In this document: in pieces, positions 24,088-36,164 of the stretch
Numbering within the stretch: the stretch's first letter is position 1
How the letters are laid out: every line of letters starts with the position of its first letter
Assembly: GCA_018881555.1 (NCBI GenBank)
Contig: JACAXG010000131.1
Location: forward strand, 930,001-994,000
Reading direction: 5' to 3'
DNA: 64,000 bases
From: Amblyornis subalaris
Lineage: Eukaryota > Chordata > Aves > Passeriformes > Ptilonorhynchidae
Program-made: the position numbers and the translations under genes
The notes under the pieces: generated by a model
Seen by the model: the letters and a program-made list of their open reading frames with translations, nothing else
Told to the model about the DNA's origin: nothing
Databases searched by the model: none

Positions 24088-27000
24088 ACTTCCAGAAACT
24101 GGGACCAAGAGCCCTGGAAGGAAGTCAGGAATGGCTTGAGACTGTGGCATAAACTGTTGAGAGTGTAGACTGGGACNATGTACAGGAGATATATGGAACA
24201 AGCAAGCAGGGATGTGAAAGGAGCAGGCTTGGATGTGCCAGGGAGGATACAGATCTGCTGAGTGTGCTGAGGATGTCAAGGCTCACGAGTCCATCTGAGA
24301 ATGTCATGGTTTCATATCAGTCCAGTTGTCACGGCTGATAACTCTTAGCCTTCAGAGGCCGCTCAGGGCTGCTCATGACAAAGAGTGAGACAGCCTGACC
24401 CTGATCCTGGAATTCATTTCATCTGTTTAGCCCCACAATGCAAATGTTGGCATGTGAGCCAAGTTCTCATTGCAGCCCTGGGAGATAAAAGAGGTGCCTG
24501 AAAGGCATAATCTCATCTGAAGTTGCTCATCAGCCACTGTAAGTCTTTCTCCTTGTTAGGTGGAGATCTTTTGTGGTTCTTCCTATCAACTGTTGCTGCA
24601 ACCCACAAGGATGGTGCCAGAATACTTCCAACATACCAACATCTCCAGATGACACTACATGTCATATTTCTGGCTTTTATCTAGCTGATAAATAGGTTGG
24701 AGAATTACAGACAGCAGCTTTCTACATGGAAAAAAATCCAAAACCTGAAGTCACAAATCCTGCCAGAATATGTTCAAATCCAGTTTTAAAATGAAAATAA
24801 AACCAGTGGGTTATGGTGAGCTGAACTGGATTCCTAGCTGACCTCTTCAGAAGAGATCAGTTTGATTTTGTTGTTGAAATGTCTTCTGCCAACAGATAAA
24901 CAATTTAAAATTTGAACCTGGAAAAAGTAGAAAAGAAGCTGAGTGCATGACACTTGCTCAGGTGCTGACAACCCTTTTGATCTGGAAATCTTCTGTTCTG
25001 CCTCCATCAACTGCATCACCCCTGTAGGTACGGGATTGCACAACATTGGCCTTTATCCTGGAAAAATGTAACAGTCTGGTCTTTGTAAATCTGTGATGCA
25101 AGACCAGGGCTGGCACTGCAGCATCCTGTGGTGTTGCTAATNATGTCCACAATGTCGATTAAGTTGCTCTTTCAGTTGGCATTGCATTAAATAACTATGT
25201 CATAGGATTGTGTGTTGTCATATACTTCTATGATGGTTTTTAGGAATGAGATTATTTTGCTGTTGTGTGCAACATTTTGAGGTGCTATGGGATGATTTTT
25301 AGACTGTCAATTAATAACACATTATAAAGGGGGTAATAAATGCATTTTAGTTCTTTGAGCTGCGAAGCAATTTTACAGTTGTGTCTGGCCCAAAAGTCTT
25401 TGAAAGGTTCCAGCTGTGCAACACATCTTGGGCTAGGGATGTCTGGGTTGCAGGAAGACCACAGAGTGTGGTGATAAGCAGAAGTACCAAGTAGGGCAAC
25501 ACACCATGGGAATGTGCATTGTGTACTCTCAATTCTCCTAAAAGACATCAACAAGAGCTAGAAACTTACACAGCATCAGGCAGGTCACGGTTCAGTGCTC
25601 AGCCCACTGATTCACACTCAGGTTTGTGTCCAAAACATCAAACAAAAAAATTTTTCAGCTTGGCCTGCCAGGGCAGCTTTCCTCCTCTTCCCAGCACAGA
25701 AGAAACCCAACAGTTTCAGCGGTGAAGCAAAAAGGATCTGCTGCAGCACCCTTTGCTGCTGAAACCTCTTGTTCCGCTCAGCGTGACGTCTTCCCTGCCC
25801 GTGTAGAATCCCACGTCCAAGGACTGACTGGAAACATATGGCACAATCCCACGTACACATGAATTCAACACAAGAATAAAGATCGCAAATAAGGCCAGGC
25901 CGTCTGTCTTATCCACTTGCATACCTTTCACTTAGAAACTTGCTGAAAGCTTCCCTGAATTTTCCGTCAGAGGAGAGGCGATGCTTGGAGCTGTGGGAAC
26001 GCATAGAAAGGGAGACTCCCTGACCCAGGGGTCTGCTAGGGAAAAGAAACCAGGCAGAGGGAAAAAGTAGGTGACTCTGGAGTCCCCCTCATTTCATCTC
26101 ATCCAGGCTACCAATCGCTCCCTGTGTCCCTGAACTTTCCCTGTTAGTCTCTTGCATAAGATTGTGTGTTATTTGGGGCAAGAACTGTTTTTCTGTTTGA
26201 TTTTTGCACAACTCTTGTTGTAACAGCTCTGTGGTGTGGGTGTGAGGCTGCTAAGAACAGTAACAATACTACCATTAGTAGTAATTATTCTATTTTTCAA
26301 ATTCATGCTTTAACCTTGGACTCATCTGGGTTCAGCTCTTATTTATGGATGCTCAGAAATTTTTAAAAAAATTAGTTCCAGACAAATTGGCCNTTTTTCT
26401 ATTTGCTTCACACAGACAGGCTTGGTCATTCAACCTGCTTCACCAACTCCAAGAAGAAACCAAGACCCAGTGAACATATTATTGGGGTAAACACTATTCC
26501 CACTGAATTCACAGTGATGGGCAAGCTGGAAATTGTTTTTCATTCTTGTATTGACAACTTGAGGGCCACCATAGAAAACACCGTAATTTTCATCAGATTC
26601 CAGTGCCTCCAGCATCTGCAGAGAAACTCATTTGGCCAGGCTGCAAAAAGGAAAAGGGTTTGTGGGGAAAGGAAATAATAATTGCCTCAGCTATCAATGT
26701 CTCTACCATTTGCATGCTTTAGCTGCTCCAAATAACTTTGCCTCCTTTGGAAGTCGCTGTTTACTCCAGTTGCTTTGTACTGGGCTAACGGCTCCAATAA
26801 ATTCCGTGCTATTCCTATGGCTNGGGGTGGCTGTCATCTGAGTTTATGAATGTGAGATTTGTTTGGCTCTCCCCCCCCCACCATGAGTGATTTGGGTTAG
26901 AAAGTGTGATTATATTTGGGCAGAGGGAGAGAGATGCTGCGAGAAGGCAAACTGAACAGACATTGTGAATATTTATTTTTTTTAGATGGAAGGCAGTTGT

Positions 27001-29539
27001 ATTTATGTGCAGTTGTAAAACAGAAAAGATATTGGGTTCTGCTGCAGGAATTATACACTAACTCCAAAAAATGTACACAGTGAGAGCTTATAATAGAAAC
27101 TTATTCCAGTAGAATCTTTTTTTTTCAACAAACATGTAGATTGGCATGTGGAGCATGCTGTGCTGAAGAGATCGAAGCTTGATTGTGGTTTCATATCTGG
27201 CATTCCTGAGTGAACAGAGAACTGTGGTCCTTATTCATAGTATTTTGAGCTGGGGGTAAGACAGGGGACTCTGCCATGCAGAATGGCTCTTGGTTTTTCA
27301 GGGAATGGGAAACCAGAGGAGCAGCCAGTTCTGCTGTCCTTCATTTTCACTCCTCTGCCTTCTGTGGGTCTTTTAGATGTGGCAGCNTGGAGGTAAAATG
27401 CCAAAAAAAAGTGGAAAATTTTGTCCTTCTAAGTCATATCAAATCAATTAATTTGCTGAAGCAGGCTTAACAAATGTAATTCATTATGAAAACACAGGAG
27501 CAGGCTTTTCTATTTCCATACGTTGCCTGGGCTTCNCATGAGGAAATCAGGACTGCAAATGGTTATCCATGCTGGAGTAGCATGTAATGTTATATGCTCA
27601 GAGATTTCAGGAGAACAAGCCATTTCCAGCTTTGCCTTTCCAGTGTTTGCAAGGCTGAGACCTTATAAAAAAGGTGGTGCCTCCAATCTGTCCTAGAAAC
27701 CTCTNTTGTGCCAATCCACTGCTGTAAAGGGCTCTTGTGGTGAAACACGTGATCTGCCAGGGGCTGGAGAGCCAGGCAGACACCATCCGAGTCAGGCTGG
27801 CATCACCATAAATACAGGAATTGGTGTGGTTATGTTAAGTGCTGTCTCCATTTTGTGTCAGGGAGGGGGTTGTCCTGTCGTGAAGTTCATCACCATGAAG
27901 AGTTGGAGAGGTACTGGGGAGAGGTCATGTAGCATCATTCTCTACACAGACTCTGCCATGAGTCTGACCACAGGAACTGACTTTTAAGACTTGTTCAGGG
28001 CTCTTCAATCCCTCAGTGCCCCCAGGCTCTCACATAGCTGAAATTTCCCACTTTTACTTTCTAAGGAACTGATGGTGAACANGGCAAGTTTTTAATATTT
28101 TGCCCATTCAAATGGCGTCTGAGATGTTTTAAAACTCCACCCTTTATTGTTAACTACGGCTTAGGATCCTTAAACAATTTCTTGCATTGAAAATATGTGT
28201 CCCTGATCTCTTCACATTTTAGCATTTTTAAATAACAAAATTTCAGCGGCTTTTAGCCTGGCATAAGTTAATAATCTCTATTTACTTATCCTTTCAATAA
28301 CCTTATTTCAACCTTGCTCATACAGCTCATAGAAGCAATAGAAGATCCTCACTGGGATGGGATTCAAGAGTATATGCAAAAAATGACATTTGTTTTCCTG
28401 TTTCGTACTGGATCTGCTGAGTGATGTGCTGCTGAGGAAAAGCTGGCTAGCCCTGCAAGCAAGGGAGCTGGGGTACGTGCTCTGCAGGACACCTAGGGAG
28501 GTATTTGGAAGCTGAAGAAAAGCAGGGCAGAAAGGCCCAAAGCAGAACTGATGAATTTGATGTATTCCAGTGATTTTCAGACAAGCTAAGGTACACTTTC
28601 TCCTGTAATACATGTAACACATGATGTCATCTTCAGTTCCGCTTTGTACTCCAGATCTCAGGAAAAAAACTGGAGGTTTTTTCAAATGTTAGATTTGGAT
28701 AAAAAGTTGATATGTCCGCTAGAAAGAGTTTGAATAATGCCCCATTGATGGGATTCAGATCATGTAATGCCTATGACATAGCTCTGTCCATCTAACCTAG
28801 ACATACTGAGATCACTTTATAGACAGTGGAAAGAAACTGGTGTGTCTAGGAAGAGATTTCTGAAGCCTGGTTTAGACTGAGAGGCTTTCTTTAGGCTGAG
28901 AGGACCAGTATCCCAGAGGAGCCCCTTCTTTCCCATGGCCTGCACACAGAGGCAGCCACCACTTGGGGGGCAGAGTTTCAGGGATCCTGTTCCTTCTGTG
29001 AGGAAGAGTCTTAACCTTTTCATAAAATGATTGTCCTCCCCCCAGAAACCACCAAGGTATTTTGCTACCATTCTTACTGTAAGATGGTTTCAAACCTCAG
29101 CTATCTGAAAATTTGAAAAATACATCTAATTTTTAGAGCAAATACACTCCAGGTCAACAAAAATTGCTCAATTTGCAATTGAGCCCCCACTACTCTTTCA
29201 CTCATTAGCTCCTTTTCCTTGATGAGAGGGACTGATCCCCACTGCCAAAATTCAATTACTTTTAGACTCCTTTCAGGAGGAGATTTTAGTTAGACTTTTT
29301 TTTTCAAATTTTCTTAACCAAACCCAAGATGAACACAAACACTAAACCTTTCAGCTGGAAATATTTGAGTGATGCCTGGAAATATCTGAAGGATGTATTC
29401 AGTGCCCTAGATTAGCAATCAGCTAAAAGTATTTTTGGCTCCTCTTATTCAGAATTTCCTTAAGCAACTTGGTCAGGTTCTGAAGCAATCCGTATTCAGA
29501 TTGAAATATGGAAGTTTGTGGGAATACCTCACAACATAA
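24088..29539. other. single-copy DNA, nothing recognised
   Basis: The longest stretch here with no dispersed repeat I can name. It includes a C8 run at about 26,870 and a T-rich block at 27,118-27,126. A perfect small hairpin (GCTCAATT, TGC, AATTGAGC) lies at 29,166-29,184. No exon was supported. Confidence 0.5.
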
Positions 29540-30350
29540 TGGTGACTGTCATGCCTTATTTTTCTTACAGAGATGATTTCTTATTGTACAGTGCATCAAA
29601 ATAGAGTGCTATGTTTTAACTTAGCCTTCTGAAAGACAATATGGGGCTGCATATTCAAAATCACAGAACTGACATATTTAAAGGGGTAAATGATATTGAG
29701 TCTTCAGAGAAAAAAACCAACAAAAACTACAGAAAAATTAAAGCAATGTGTTTGAGTTGCCATTGAACATATGGATGCCAGATTGCAATGGCGAAAGCCC
29801 TCGCATGATTTCAATGCTTTGACTTTTCACAGTGGCCTAATTATGATTAAGAACTGCCCTCTGCAACAATGTGCAAATCAATAACTCGTTTTCCTACGCA
29901 ACGAGGAGAGAAGGCTCTTTGGGTTGCTTGGCTGGATGATGATCAAGGGCGTTGTTCTTGAGCACTGATTGCCCTCCATGGCATATTGTTATTCATGGCA
30001 ATACTGCTTCCCACTCCTCTAATGGTGACATCATGAAATTAGTGAAGACAAGCCCCCTTTCTCAGCAGGACAGGCTCCAGGATGGGATGGAGGCATGACT
30101 GACTGGTCCCGAGGCAGATGATTTCTGGTTTCTGACTGCTCCTGGAGGCAGCTGCTGGGAGCTCTCGCCAGCAAGATAAAATTGTACAGGGCTAATCTTA
30201 ACAGCTCATTTTAATAATACATTTATCTGTTCTCTGCTCATGAACTTGCTTTCACCATCTTTAGAGAGTGAATTTGTGAAAAAAAAATGCCCCACAAAAT
30301 AAGGATATGTGGCTGACCTGCAGTGCATTTGATCTTATACTAATGGAGAA
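29540..30350. promoter_or_regulatory. candidate conserved non-coding element
   Basis: High-complexity, repeat-free sequence with dense homeodomain/POU/SOX-type words: CTAATTATGATTAAGAAC near 29,836, ACAATGTGCAAATCAATAAC near 29,866, and TATTGTTATTCATGGCAATA near 29,983. It also contains a CATCATGAAATTAGTGAAG block near 30,029. This pattern resembles vertebrate developmental enhancers, but alignment to other birds is needed to call it. Confidence 0.25.
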
Positions 30351-31188
30351 TTTTAATTCCCAGTTCTTTCAGGGAAGTCACCCAGACAAAGTAGATTTGC
30401 TAAACCCTCACTATCCCACACAGAAATTAAAGTTGTACTTGATAACATAGGTTAAACTGGATTTGGTCAAACAGAATTAGGAAAGGGTTGGGCTGGATCT
30501 AGACCATTAATGAAGGAAAGGTGTTGATCGGAGAAGAGGTAAAAATAAATTGAAGTGTTTGAGAGATATGAATCTCTGAAGAAATAGGCCAGAGCATCCA
30601 GGATGTACTTTCTGGCAGGACTGGGAAAGTCAAGAAGGCTGAAATCAGGAATGATCACAGAAAGACATAAACACTCCACTTTAGAAGAAAAGAGGAGAGC
30701 GAAAATTTCCAGCCTAGTTAGGAGTCCTATCGCCTCTGTTAGTACTTGTCTATTTATTCTAGTTACAGAGGAGCTGAAGGCAATTATGCTACTAATTTTT
30801 CGTGGCTCCACTGTGGGCCTAAAGTTAGGTAGGACAAATACAGGCTTTGAACTATATTCAGATTACTTATTTCCAAAATCTGTTAATAATATATTCCGAC
30901 TGCCAGGCTGTTTCATTTCTTTCCTTCTTTTTGACTGCACAGTAAATGTTCTGAAAGGCAAAGATGAGTCTACTCAGGGCCAGGCCAAAAGCCAAGTGCC
31001 TGGGGCAGATAGGAAGCTGTCTGGACAGGACCTTCATGGAGGTCAGGTGGATTGGATCATGAGGATTCCTGTAGCCGTGCAGTGTCCTGAGGAGTCATTC
31101 CCTCCCTTTTGCTAAAGTAATGTGTGTCCCTTTCCATCCCTCTGCTTTCCACTGACTGTTTTAAGAAGACAAGACTGGTTTTGGTTTT
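30351..31188. other. single-copy DNA, nothing recognised
   Basis: A 170-codon plus-strand frame (30603-31115) and a 114-codon minus-strand frame overlap here. Neither shows a domain or compositional bias. Confidence 0.5.
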
Positions 31189-31710
31189 CATAGAATCGTA
31201 TAATCCCTAAAGCTGGAAATGACCTCCAACACCATCAAGTCCTACTGTCAACCCAGCACCACCATCATGTTCACCATTAAACCACATCCTCAAGTGCCAC
31301 ATCCAAATGTTTTTTCACAGAATCACTGAGTAGCCTGAGTTGGAAGGCACCCACAAGGATCATGGAGTCCAACTCTTGAGTGAATGGCCCATAGAGGAAT
31401 TGAACCTGTCCCTTGGTGTTATCAGCACCATGCTCTGGCCAACCAAGCCAATCTCAGGGTCTACACTTCCAGGAATGGTGACTCCACCACTGCCCTGGGC
31501 GTCCCTTTCCAATGCTTTACAACCCTTTGTATGAAGGATTTTTTCCTAATATTTAATCTAAACCTCCCCTGGTGCAGCTTGAGGCCATTCCCTCTCATCC
31601 TGTCATTTGTTACCTGGGAGAAGATACCAACCCCCACCTCACTACAGCCTCCTTTCAGGGAGTTGTAGAGAGCCTCTTTTTCTCCAGGCTGAGCCCTGCC
31701 AGCACTCAAT
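31189..31710 (-). repeat. CR1 LINE split by a SINE insertion
   Basis: The left part (31189-31315) opens TCATAGAATCGTATAATCCC and continues with the TGACCTCCAACACCATCAAG landmark. The right part (about 31461-31710) resumes with ACTTCCAGGAATGGTGACTC, CACCACTGCCCTGGGC, TTTTTTCCTAATATTTAATC, CTTGAGGCCATTCCCTCTC and CAGGGAGTTGTAGAGAGCC. The two parts join into one continuous CR1 when the insert is removed. This is the subfamily with the 'CCAACCTTAAT'-type tail. Confidence 0.93.
31316..31460 (-). mobile_element. TguSINE1-like SINE (tRNA-Ile head, CR1 tail)
   Basis: Read on the minus strand, the head is tRNA-like. A box A-like TTGGCTTGGTTGG lies at about 31439-31451, the anticodon arm GCATGGTGCTGATAACACC at about 31415-31433, and a box B GGTTCAATTCC at 31396-31406. 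This is the tRNA-Ile arrangement with the anticodon now GAT. The 3' part (GGACTCCATGATCCTTGTGG, TGCCTTCCAACTCAGGC) is a CR1-type tail ending CAGTGATTCTGTG. A tRNA-Ile head with a CR1 tail is the published structure of songbird TguSINE1. It sits inside an older CR1, so it is the later insertion. Pol III boxes are recognisable but box A is altered. Confidence 0.85.
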
Positions 31711-32797
31711 GCCATCCCCACGCCCTGACTGCCTGATGCCATGCACCAGACACTCCTGAGTGCTCTCACTGAGCACTGAGCCTATTTCATGGGCATTTTT
31801 CTCCCCTCAGTTTTGCTCATGAGGTACTGCTTCAAGACAGAGACGGATTATCGCACTTATGCTGAGCGTGTAGCTGTGTGTGCACNGTTTGTAAGGATCA
31901 GAGCTTTGCAATTCCTTGGGAAGGAGGTGTCCTGGTGGGAAAGGTCTGGAGCAGCTGTACAAGGGCAGCTGACTTTACACCTTAATCCCAAAGCAACTTC
32001 TACTATTATTTTCTCTGCATCTGCTGCCTGTGCTCCTCAGATGTGCCTTGTCACGGNTGCTATGGCAGTGACTTAGAGCCTGTAGTTCACCCCAAGGACA
32101 ACNTCTAGTTTGGAGCAGCCTCTCAAGGGCACAGGGCTCTGAGCAGCCAGTTGTCTCAGCAAACTGCTTCATAACTCCAGTCCCCAAGGGGCTACCTCTG
32201 TGCCTTTGACCTTGAGCATCTGGCTATATGTAAATATATATATGTATTTATATACACACACACACTCTGGACAGTTTGCTCTGTACTGCTTACAGTGCAG
32301 CTTCATTTAAGCTCTGTGTTTTAAATGCTTCCCAAGAGCCATGGTTTAAATTGAGTGGAGTTGACTACTTATATGAAAAGTCATCTTCTCCTGAATCCAA
32401 TCCATATCCTGGCAAGTGTCTGCCAAAAATATTATTCCCACCTCCTCTTCTCATGAAATATGCATATAAAATGCCCCCTGAATGGTACCTAAAAAATTCA
32501 TAGTTCCTGACCACATTATAGTGGTGGAACCTAGCAGTGTAAAAGATGCCTTGTGACTCCTACAGAGATGATGCCCTATTCAGGAAATTAATATACAGGA
32601 GAAGCCTAAGCACACAGGCAAGATTCATATATATTATTCTGCAAGGGCTATTCATGTATTTGGAAAAAATGCTGTAACTGTTCTCATTTACAATATTTAG
32701 TGTGCTTGATAAATATTTGCAGTTCAGAGTATNTAAGTTTATCAGTATATGTATAGATGTGGATTGAAATATACACATGTTCTACTATTGAATCAGA
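31711..32797. other. single-copy DNA with a TA/CA repeat
   Basis: Contains a (TA)n/(CA)n tract at about 32225-32266. Nothing else was recognised. Confidence 0.5.
32225..32266. repeat. mixed (TA)n and (CA)n microsatellite
   Basis: ATATATATATG and TATTTATATA blocks run into (AC)6, an alternating purine/pyrimidine tract broken by a few bases. Confidence 0.85.
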
Positions 32798-33500
32798 TTC
32801 ACAGAAGGGTTTNGGTTGGAAGGGACCTTAAAGACCACCCCATTCCAACCCCCTGCCATGGGCAGGGACACCTTCCACTAGACCAGGTTGCTCCAAGCTG
32901 CATCCAACTCGGCCTTGGACACTTCCATGGGTGGGGCAGCCCCAGTTTCTCTGGGCAACCTGTGCCAGGGCCTCACCACCCTCACAGGGAAGAATTTCTT
33001 TCCAATATCCCACCTAACCCTGTTCTNTTGTCAGTTTAAAGCCATTCTCCCTTGTTCCCCATGCCGNTGTAANAAGTCCCTCTCCTGCTCTCTTGGAGTC
33101 CCTTTAGGCACTGGAAGGGCTCTAAGCTCTCCCCTGAGCCTTCTCTTCTCCAGCCTGAATAATTCCAAATCTCTCAGCCTGTTTCTGGAGCAGAGGTTCT
33201 CCAGTTCTCGGAGCATTTTCGTGGCCTCCNCTAGACCTGCTCCAACAGGTCCATTCACACATTGGGGGCCCCAGAGCTGCATGCAGAACTCCAGGTGGAA
33301 TCTCACCAGAGAGAAGCACAGGGGCAGAATCCCCTCCCTCGACCTGCTGCTCACATTGCTTTTGATGCATCCCAGGACAGGGTGGAGTTTTTGGGCTGCC
33401 AGTGCACATTCCCAGCCCATGTTGAGCTTCTTGTCCACCAACAGCTCCAAGCCCTTCTTGCCAGGGCTGATTTCAATCCATTCTCTGCCCAGCCTGTACT
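32798..33500 (-). repeat. CR1 LINE, about 700 bp of 3' region
   Basis: The longest CR1 copy in the window. Antisense landmarks run in full order: the GGTTGGAAGGGACCTTAAAG tail block, GGGCAGGGACACCTTCCACT, GGACACTTCCATGGGTGGGG, CTCACAGGGAAGAATTTCTT, CTTCTCTTCCAGCCTGAAT-like, GCATTTTCGTGGCCTCC, CCCCAGAGCTGCATGCAG, GAATCTCACCAGAGAGAAGC and CTTTTGATGCATCCCAGGAC. It ends in CTTGTCCACCAACAGCTCC and about 50 further bases. The 215-codon open frame at 32888-33535 is on the opposite strand to the element and is not a gene. Confidence 0.97.
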
Positions 33501-34179
33501 ATGAGGTAAGAGACTTTAAACTGCATTTCTGTTAATCACAATCTCATTGAGTAATAAGAGGAGAGTAGCCCTGTGGTTGATACATAAGCATTTTCTTAAT
33601 AAAAAATGACCCATGATTGACTGGATTTAGAATTTGTAAATATTTCTTAACAAAAAATAATTGAAGGACTGGAAAAAACACTTCACTCTCTCATTCTGAC
33701 TTCGCTGGGAACGTGGGGGAAATNTTTGGGTTTTTTTGTTTTGAAATACAAAGAAGAAAACCAGTTAGTAAGAGCTCTGTAACAGAGATTTATGGTTAAT
33801 TCCCAGAAACTCCACAGGGGATTGGGAACTGGGAAACTATCATTTGTTCTTGCTGTCCAGTTTTCAGTCTCTGAAGTGGAGATAATTGTCTTTCTTTCTG
33901 TAGGGAGCTGAATTGACATTCCCATCCTGGCATGCTCTGATTTTTAAACCTTCAAAAAGTTTTCATCTTTCAGTAAAGGTCAGTCTTTCCTTTATTTATT
34001 ATCTACAATAACCTGTTAAGGNAGTTTGGGGATAAATGACTCATTATTACGGTAGCACTTAGGAATCTTCTGAGTTTGCAACCTGTTGGGGAAGGCCCTG
34101 TATCAGCATGTAACAGGAGACACTGGCTGCTCCAAGGAGTCTTGCAGGCAAAACAAATTGAAGAGAGGAAGGAAGTCTG
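33501..34179. other. single-copy DNA, nothing recognised
   Basis: AT-rich, with no repeat or exon recognised. Confidence 0.5.
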
Positions 34180-34325
34180 CAATTTGTTTTTCTCATTTAC
34201 CAGGAGAACAGAAGCACAGAGGTATTGGATGAATTGTTGGGGATCATGCAGGCAGGTTGTAAGAGAGCCAGAACCTGAACTAACATCTCCTGCCTCCTAT
34301 TATTGTGTTTGTCCCACAAGATTTC
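34180..34325 (-). repeat. MIR SINE, well preserved
   Basis: TTCTCATTTACCAGGAGAAC, then AGCACAGAGGTATTGGATG, GGATCATGCAGGCAGG, GAGAGCCAGAACCTGAAC and TAACATCTCCTGCCTCCTAT follow the antisense MIR consensus (…GATGAGAAAACTGAGGC, GGTCACACAGC, GAGCCAGGATTTGAACC…) with few interruptions over about 145 bases. It is the clearest amniote-age SINE in the window. It lies in a 199-codon open frame (34076-34675), which is chance. Confidence 0.8.
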
Positions 34326-35783
34326 CTTTCTTTTCTGCTGGTGGAGCCTGCGTTTCCATTAAAGATGTAATTTTTCATTGCGGTAGAGACTTGTCAGAGA
34401 GTGGGAAGGAAAAACTTCTAAACAGAAAAACACGAAGGGAAGCCTGCCCTGCCCACCTTGCATTAGTCACCACCATTAATCCCTCCTTGCTGAGTGAAGG
34501 GAATAGTCTCCAGATCCTTGCAGAGCTTAGCGGGAAGGACTCTCCTTATCTGAAAGGCACTTTTTGCAGCGTGCTGAGCTCTGTGTCCACACAACAACGT
34601 GTCAGAGTCAGTGCAGCAAGTGGGGAGAGTGTGAACACATCCACTTATCGAGCGAATACATGCTCCTCTGTGTGAGTGAGAGTTCAGGGGGTGTCAGTCC
34701 AAAAGGCAGCTGTCCCCACTGGCAGGGATTTCTAGAAAAACCAGCATGCTGCATCTCTGACCCTGCTAACCATTGCACAGCAGCCAGCGTGATATCAGAG
34801 CTCCAAGAGGCCAAATCAATGCCTGGCTTCCCTCCCAAAACTTATTAAGCTGACTAGAGTTGTTTGCATATCATTTTCTAGTGAAGTGATTTGAATTTGT
34901 GATTAGTTAAAATAATTTTTTTTTAACAGCCAAATAAAGCAGGGACTGTAGTTGTGAATAATTTAGCCAGTGGGTTTTGCACTCATTCTTGAATAACTTG
35001 CTTTGAGGAAATCCTGCCAGATGTCAGTGGAACTGGACTCACACACTGGTAAGGAACCCAGCCCACATTTCTGTCTTTGGATTGCTATATCAGTTCATTT
35101 AGAAACATATAGGAAAAAAGCTGTTTTGTTCAAATTAGTCAATTCCTTCCATCAATACCTAGAGCAGATACTGTTCTGGGAAAAGTTAATGTTTCAAAAT
35201 TTTAGGGTTTTTTTTTCTCTTTCCCAATCCCAACTTTTATTTATTTATCTTTTAAATTTGATTTCCGGATAAGATGGAACTAAACCAAAAATATTTTGAA
35301 ATTCTAATAAATTTCTGCTTGCAGGGCTCCCGAAACATGATGGCTCTGAAAAGAAATGGGACTTTTTGACACAGAGATTTTCCTTGTTCCAGCAAGTGCT
35401 AAGAGGACTTGAAGCCCTGTTACTACAACAGTCACCATCCTGCTGGCATACAGCTCCCTAATTCATATCCTGGTCCAGCTAGGTCCAGATGAGGACAACT
35501 GGCACTTGGGATGTTTCCCCACCCTTAGAGACTGTCCCCCTTGCTCAGGCTCTGAGTCACAGCCTTGCAGCAGGGAACCAGCATGCCTGGAGAGCTCTGG
35601 CTCTGGCCAGGCTTCTCTGAGCTTCCAGGCTCCCTGCTGTGGACCTGGGAGCTGAGCCCAGATTATATCTACTCTTCCAGGCTCTTGGCTCCAGGAGAGA
35701 CTGTCTGGAAATTTTGGCATCGCTCCCTGCCCTACAGCTACAGACTCTGTAATGCTGAAGACCTTGGCTTTGNGGAAATCTTC
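34326..35783. other. single-copy DNA, nothing recognised
   Basis: A block at about 34,845-34,950 (TTATTAAGCTGACTAG, TTGTTTGCATATCATT, TGTGATTAGTTAAAAT) is rich in homeodomain/POU-like words, but no conservation can be shown. No transposon was recognised. Confidence 0.45.
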
Positions 35784-35897
35784 CTGGTGGGTCTATCCAG
35801 GGGCTGTCCTACCTGGAAAGCCTTCTTTATGTATTTGATCTTGGTGGGCCTATGTGGGGGCTGTCCCTCTTGGAAAGCTCTCTGGATGAATTTGAAT
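35784..35897. repeat. 57-bp direct tandem duplication
   Basis: Two adjacent copies (35784-35840 and 35841-35897) share about 42 of 57 positions, with landmarks TGGTGGG, GGGGCTGTCC, TGGAAAG and ATTTGA at identical offsets and no indel. The 57-base period is a multiple of three, so in one frame the two copies read LVGLSRGCPTWKAFFMYL and LVGLCGGCPSWKALWMNL. No third copy is visible. Confidence 0.85.
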
Positions 35898-36164
35898 AGC
35901 TCTTTAGTGCCAGAAGAGCCAGTGCGTGAAATCTTGGGCTGTCTCCTGTAGGGGAGCACGGACGGTGCAGATGAGAGCCTGTGGGCCAGGGATTTGTGCC
36001 GGGAGTGGGATGGGTGGGTTTGAAGCTGGGAAGACTGAGGTTGTGGGTGCATCCAGGTATCCCACTCCACAGGTGGGAAACATCACACTACCAACTGCAC
36101 ACTGCACCCCACACTAATTACAAACTGGGCGTGAGGCAAATTTCTGCAGATCCAGGAATACACT
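35898..36164. other. flank of the solo LTR
   Basis: GC-richer DNA without a recognised repeat. It ends in the left copy of the ACACT target-site duplication (36160-36164). Confidence 0.6.

Noticed and set aside
30603..31115. 170-codon open frame, plus strand
   Set aside because: No motif, no splice signals, and an overlapping open frame on the other strand.
31396..31451. tRNA-Ile gene on the minus strand
   Set aside because: The tRNA-like part is followed by a CR1 tail, with altered box A and no proper acceptor stem, so it is the head of a SINE.
32888..33535. Longest open frame, 215 codons, plus strand
   Set aside because: It lies almost wholly inside a minus-strand CR1 and is antisense to the element.
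34076..34675. 199-codon open frame, plus strand
   Set aside because: No domain; it crosses an antisense MIR, and composition is like the surrounding non-coding DNA.
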